Shown here: in pieces, positions 61,187-64,000 of the stretch
Numbering within the stretch: position 1 is the first letter of the stretch
Layout: the number at the start of each line of letters is the position of its first letter
DNA from: Miltoncostaea sp963770865
GTDB lineage: Bacteria; Actinomycetota; Thermoleophilia; Miltoncostaeales; Miltoncostaeaceae
Reading direction: 5' to 3'
NCBI GenBank assembly: GCA_963770865.1
Contig: CAVYRD010000017.1
Location: 30,463-94,462 of the forward strand
DNA length: 64,000 nucleotides
Notes under the pieces: generated by a model
The model's database searches: none
What the model was told of the DNA's origin: nothing
Seen by the model: only the letters and a program-made list of their open reading frames with translations
Made by a program: the position numbers and the translations under genes

Positions 61187-62814
61187 GGCCGGTCCCCCGC
61201 GGCGGCGACCCGCCGCACCCGCAGCCGGCGGATCGGCCCGGGCAGTCGCTCGCCGAGCTGCGCCAGGCGGGCACGCTCCCGGTCGCTGAGGCAGCCGGTC
61301 ACCACCAGCACCACCACGAACACGCCCGCGCCCACCGCCATCGCGGCCACCGGCGCGGCGAGCGTCGGCAGGGCCGAGTCAACCAGCCGGGAGGCGGCGA
61401 ACGCCCCGGCGTAGGCGGGGGCCAGGGGCACCAGCGAGCGCCAGGGCATGAGCTGCGCGAGCGGCGTGGACAGCTCCCGCCGGACGGCCGCCAGCAGGAA
61501 CGCCCCGAACACGGCCTGGCCCACCAGGACGCCCAGAGCGGGCCCCGTGGCGCCGCCCAGCGCGATGCTGAAGGCGATGCAGACCGATACGTTCGCCGCG
61601 CAGGCGATCCCCGACACCACGCTCACGATCCCGGGCCGGTTCGCCGCATACAGGCACATCGTGCAGCAGGCCGGGATGGCCGCCAGCGCCTGCGCCAGCA
61701 GCAGGATCGCCAGCGCGTTGGCCGCGGCGTCGAATCCCGGCCCGAACAGGGCCATCACGCCGTAGGCGGCCCCGCCCGCCGAGCCCGCGAGGGCCAGCAG
61801 GCCGATCAGCAGCAGCCGGATGGAGTCGACGAGAGCCCGGTCGTGCCCGTCGGCGTCCCCGTTCTCGCGGCGCTCGACCAGGGTGGGGAAGAGCATCTCC
61901 TGCAGCCGCAGGGACGCGTCCTGCACCCGCACGACCAGCTGCTGGGCTCGGCTCCACGCCCCCACCACGCCCACCGAGCTGACCATGCCGAGGGTGACGG
62001 TACCGACCTGGGAGTTGATGCCGCCGAAGAGCTGTCCCGGGGTTGCCTTCAGGCCGAAGCGGATCATTCCGGGCAGCTCGGCCAGCCCGAGCCTCATCTC
62101 CGGCCAGGTGATGCGGAAGGCCATGAACCCGTGGAGCGCGATCAGGCGGGTGACGAGCGTGACGAGCCACGAGCCGATCCAGGCCAGCACGAGGCCCCAC
62201 ACCGAGTCGGCGACCATCGAGGCGACGAGCGCGACGACGAAGAACATCAGCGCCTGCTGCAGCCGGATCCAGAACAGGGGGCGGCCGGCGCGGAAGGCCA
62301 GCAGCACGATGTCGATGTTCCAGCAGGTGTTCTGGACGAGCGCATAGCCGACGAGCAGGGCGACCGCCGGCGCGAACAGGTCAGGCTGGTCGAGCGGCCC
62401 CGTGAAGAGCACGTAGCTGACCGCGGCGACGATCCCGCCGACGACGACCGTGAGGGCGAGCGAGAAGCCCATGACCGCGTAGGTCAGCTGGGTGACGCGC
62501 GGCGCCCGCGGCGGGAGCGTCAACAGGTGGCGCCCGAGAGCGGCCTGCTCCTGCGCCGAGGAGATGAAGACCATCATCCCGAGCGGAGCGAAGGCCAGCG
62601 CGTACTGGCCGATCACCTCGACGCCGTACGCCCGCGCGAGGACGATGCTCGTGACCACGCCGAACACGGCGAGGAGCAGGAAGCTCAGGAGGCTGAAGCT
62701 CAGTGCACGGCGGTAGCTGCTGCGCTCGGCGATCTCTGGTGCCTCATGGTCTGCGGGCGGGGCCGCCCGGGGTGGGATTGGGATGACGGTAGGACCGCCG
62801 GTCACCCCGGCCAC
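61183..62814 (-). CDS. Polysaccharide flippase (Wzx/MATE-like)
   Basis: 543 residues from GTG 62814 (another GTG at 62805 is possible). Twelve to fourteen membrane helices; the N-terminal FSLLSFLLLAVFGVVTSIVL and ARAYGVEVIGQYALAFAPLG match the polysaccharide_synt family. It should move lipid-linked repeat units across the membrane. It is first in a leftward operon with the GT2 and pyruvyl transferase genes. Confidence 0.9.
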   Translation of the reverse strand: MAGVTGGPTVIPIPPRAAPPADHEAPEIAERSSYRRALSFSLLSFLLLAVFGVVTSIVLARAYGVEVIGQYALAFAPLGMMVFISSAQEQAALGRHLLTLPPRAPRVTQLTYAVMGFSLALTVVVGGIVAAVSYVLFTGPLDQPDLFAPAVALLVGYALVQNTCWNIDIVLLAFRAGRPLFWIRLQQALMFFVVALVASMVADSVWGLVLAWIGSWLVTLVTRLIALHGFMAFRITWPEMRLGLAELPGMIRFGLKATPGQLFGGINSQVGTVTLGMVSSVGVVGAWSRAQQLVVRVQDASLRLQEMLFPTLVERRENGDADGHDRALVDSIRLLLIGLLALAGSAGGAAYGVMALFGPGFDAAANALAILLLAQALAAIPACCTMCLYAANRPGIVSVVSGIACAANVSVCIAFSIALGGATGPALGVLVGQAVFGAFLLAAVRRELSTPLAQLMPWRSLVPLAPAYAGAFAASRLVDSALPTLAAPVAAMAVGAGVFVVVLVVTGCLSDRERARLAQLGERLPGPIRRLRVRRVAAAGDRP

Positions 62815-62895
62815 CCCCCGAATGCACGGTTGCCGACGGGGGTGCGGCCCCCCGCGCGGATAGTCGGCGGCAGGGGCGGCGCGGCGGCGGACGCG

Positions 62896-63183
62896 CTAGC
62901 GGAAGGCCCAGCCCGGGTCGGGTTGCGGGGAGCCGGCGCGGCCCAGGCCGGCCCCGACCCAGCGGGCGAGGGCGGCCGGCGCCGCCAGCCCCGCCTCATC
63001 AAACTCGCGGCCGATCCGGGCGAGCGCCTGGGCGTGGTGCTCGCGGAACTCGGGGTCGCGCCACGGCCGCGTCTTGGCCGTCTGCTTGCCGAGCATCCAC
63101 AGGTAGCGGCCGAACGCGACGCCCACCCGGCGTTGCAGCTCGCGCCGCGACGGGAAGCGGCGGCCGTAGCGGGCGAGCAGCAC
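62896..63183 (-). pseudogene. Possible truncated 3' end of a polysaccharide-locus gene
   Basis: 95 residues from GTG 63183, with similar coding character continuing upstream to about 63225 (SKTAALVLLARYGRRFP). The part seen is basic helix: FPSRRELQRRVGVAFGRYLW and MLGKQTAKTRPWRDPEFREH. It stops resembling a gene where the mobile wreckage begins, so an insertion or deletion probably removed its 5' part. Family not recognised; a short complete gene cannot be excluded. Confidence 0.4.
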
Positions 63184-63422
63184 GAGGGCGGCCGTCTTCG
63201 AATGGCAGAGCGAAGAGGCAAGGACGGTCTAGTGGACTTGGGCGGAGGAGGCTGGATACACGTTCGGCCCCCGTTCGCTTGGGTTCGGCCCTCGCTTTCC
63301 AAGTCTGCTGGGAGTCGAGTGGAAATGATCCAAGTCAGGAGCTGCTTAGACCTGGACGACCATGGATCTGGCCGCCCTTGGTCGGTCCCCTATCGGCGCC
63401 CTCGTTCCCATCAGCGGCACGG

Positions 63423-63760
63423 ATGGCCGGGACGGGGGCTCACTACGACTACTTCGCCTCTCTCGCAGACCCGGCATCCGCCGTGAGGAGGGCGGCTTCG
63501 CCACCAAGGCCGAGGCCGACCAGGCCCTGCGCGAGCGCCTGCGCGACATCGACCGGGGCACCTTCCGGCAGCTCGAGCCGATCGGCTTTTGCCGAGCGCT
63601 GGCTCGAGGCCTACGTTCCCCCGAACGTGAAGCCCGCGACGCTCCAGGACTACCGGGGCTCGATCCGCAACCACCTGGTGCCGTACTTCGGCGACATCGC
63701 CCTCCAGCGCGCCACCCACTCGAAGGCCGTCAACACGCTGCATCGGAAGGCTTGGGCGGC
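63423..63760 (+). pseudogene. Broken tyrosine recombinase (phage-type integrase), N-terminal part
   Basis: Three pieces of one protein lie in two frames: AGTGAHYDYFASLADPAS (from ATG 63423), then EEGGFATKAEADQALRERLR and DIDRGTFRQ in another frame, then FAERWLEAYVPPNVKPATLQ and DYRGSIRNHLVPYFGDIALQ back in the first. These are the arm-binding and SAM-like core-binding domains of tyrosine recombinases. The catalytic domain (R..HxxR..Y) is missing. It is therefore a dead fragment. Confidence 0.7.
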
Positions 63761-63847
63761 CTGCCTGAAGCTGTGGCCCTCGGCATCGACAAAGAGCACC
63801 AGCTCGAGACGGCCGCGCACCGTCAGCCTGGCGTTAGGGTGCTGCAT
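63650..63847 (-). pseudogene. IS481-family transposase, N-terminal fragment
   Basis: ATG 63847 has GGGAGG 5 bp upstream. The protein begins MQHPNARLTVRGRLELVLFV and continues HSFRQAAQAFRCSVLTAFEW, the helix-turn-helix start of IS481 transposases. It then loses similarity and stops after 65 residues; the DDE domain is absent. It overlaps the integrase remnant on the opposite strand at about 63700-63760, so the two fragments meet there. Confidence 0.6.
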
Positions 63848-64000
63848 CCGGACCTCCCGGAGGTCGTAGGCGTTAGACACCCACAGCCTCTCGGGAGGCC
63901 CGGACTCCTTCTCAGGCGTTCGGAACGTCTGTGGGCGGGTCACCTAGAGGGGGTGGTCACGATCCCAGGAACCCCATAGAATGCGGGGATTCCGACGATC
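63848..64000. other. Right edge, unresolved
   Basis: The last ~150 bp carry no gene I can support. They may include the left part of the IS481 remnant or the start of whatever lies beyond the window. Confidence 0.3.

Noticed and set aside
63241..63340. Possible tRNA fragment or att site near the integrase remnant
   Set aside because: A GGTTCG-like string is present but no cloverleaf arms pair on either strand.

Overview
The window is about 64 kb of very GC-rich DNA. Genes are dense, often read as 4-bp stop/start overlaps (ATGA, GTGA), and many begin at GTG. The gene content points to an actinobacterium: a fused PafB-PafC regulator, a NarL-type two-component set, the futalosine menaquinone enzyme MqnE, MMPL and DHA2 exporters, an ECF sigma factor with a SnoaL-like tail, and secreted NHL/DUF11 proteins. 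My inference is class Thermoleophilia (Solirubrobacterales-like); no rRNA or tRNA gene is present to confirm it. I see no CRISPR array, phage or replication origin.

Layout. 1-6.9 kb: the 3' end of dprA, pafBC, a UbiA-family prenyltransferase, a Nudix hydrolase, and a coupled trio ending in a divergent isocitrate/isopropylmalate dehydrogenase-family gene. 6.9-8.3 kb: an IS110-family element inserted at the stop codon of that gene. 8.4-10.1 kb: a leftward five-gene operon (DUF1802, thioredoxin-like ferredoxin, an unknown protein, a winged-helix protein, a 31-residue membrane peptide). 10.2-15.6 kb: mqnE, then a leftward operon corA, HIT hydrolase, phosphomannomutase, ABC ATPase, ABC permease. 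15.8-21.8 kb: two response regulators diverging from a histidine kinase that runs into trpF-trpB-trpA and an amidase. 22-28 kb: a Ser/Thr kinase with a membrane partner, DUF202, allophanate hydrolase, recQ and a thioesterase. 28-38 kb: a TetR/DHA2 pair, an MMPL transporter, a helicase, a CopC-like gene, a second DHA2 exporter, an ECF sigma factor and a glyoxalase-fold protein.

38.7-44.8 kb: a large LuxR-type ATPase regulator followed by a methyltransferase and an unusual hydrolase-glycosyltransferase fusion, possibly a small metabolite-tailoring cassette. 44.9-53.7 kb: a secreted NHL-repeat protein, an ABC exporter operon and several secreted or small proteins. 54-63 kb: an exopolysaccharide locus (GT14 and GT2 glycosyltransferases, hexapeptide acyltransferase, polysaccharide pyruvyl transferase, flippase) with two unrecognised proteins. 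63.2-64 kb: wreckage of mobile genes.

A caution for the reader: five conserved genes between 19 and 41 kb (trpB, the Ser/Thr kinase, its partner, copC, the LuxR regulator) are each interrupted by one or more single-base shifts although protein similarity continues on both sides. Uncorrected sequencing indels are more likely than five pseudogenes. All family assignments come from reading motifs by eye; no database search was run.
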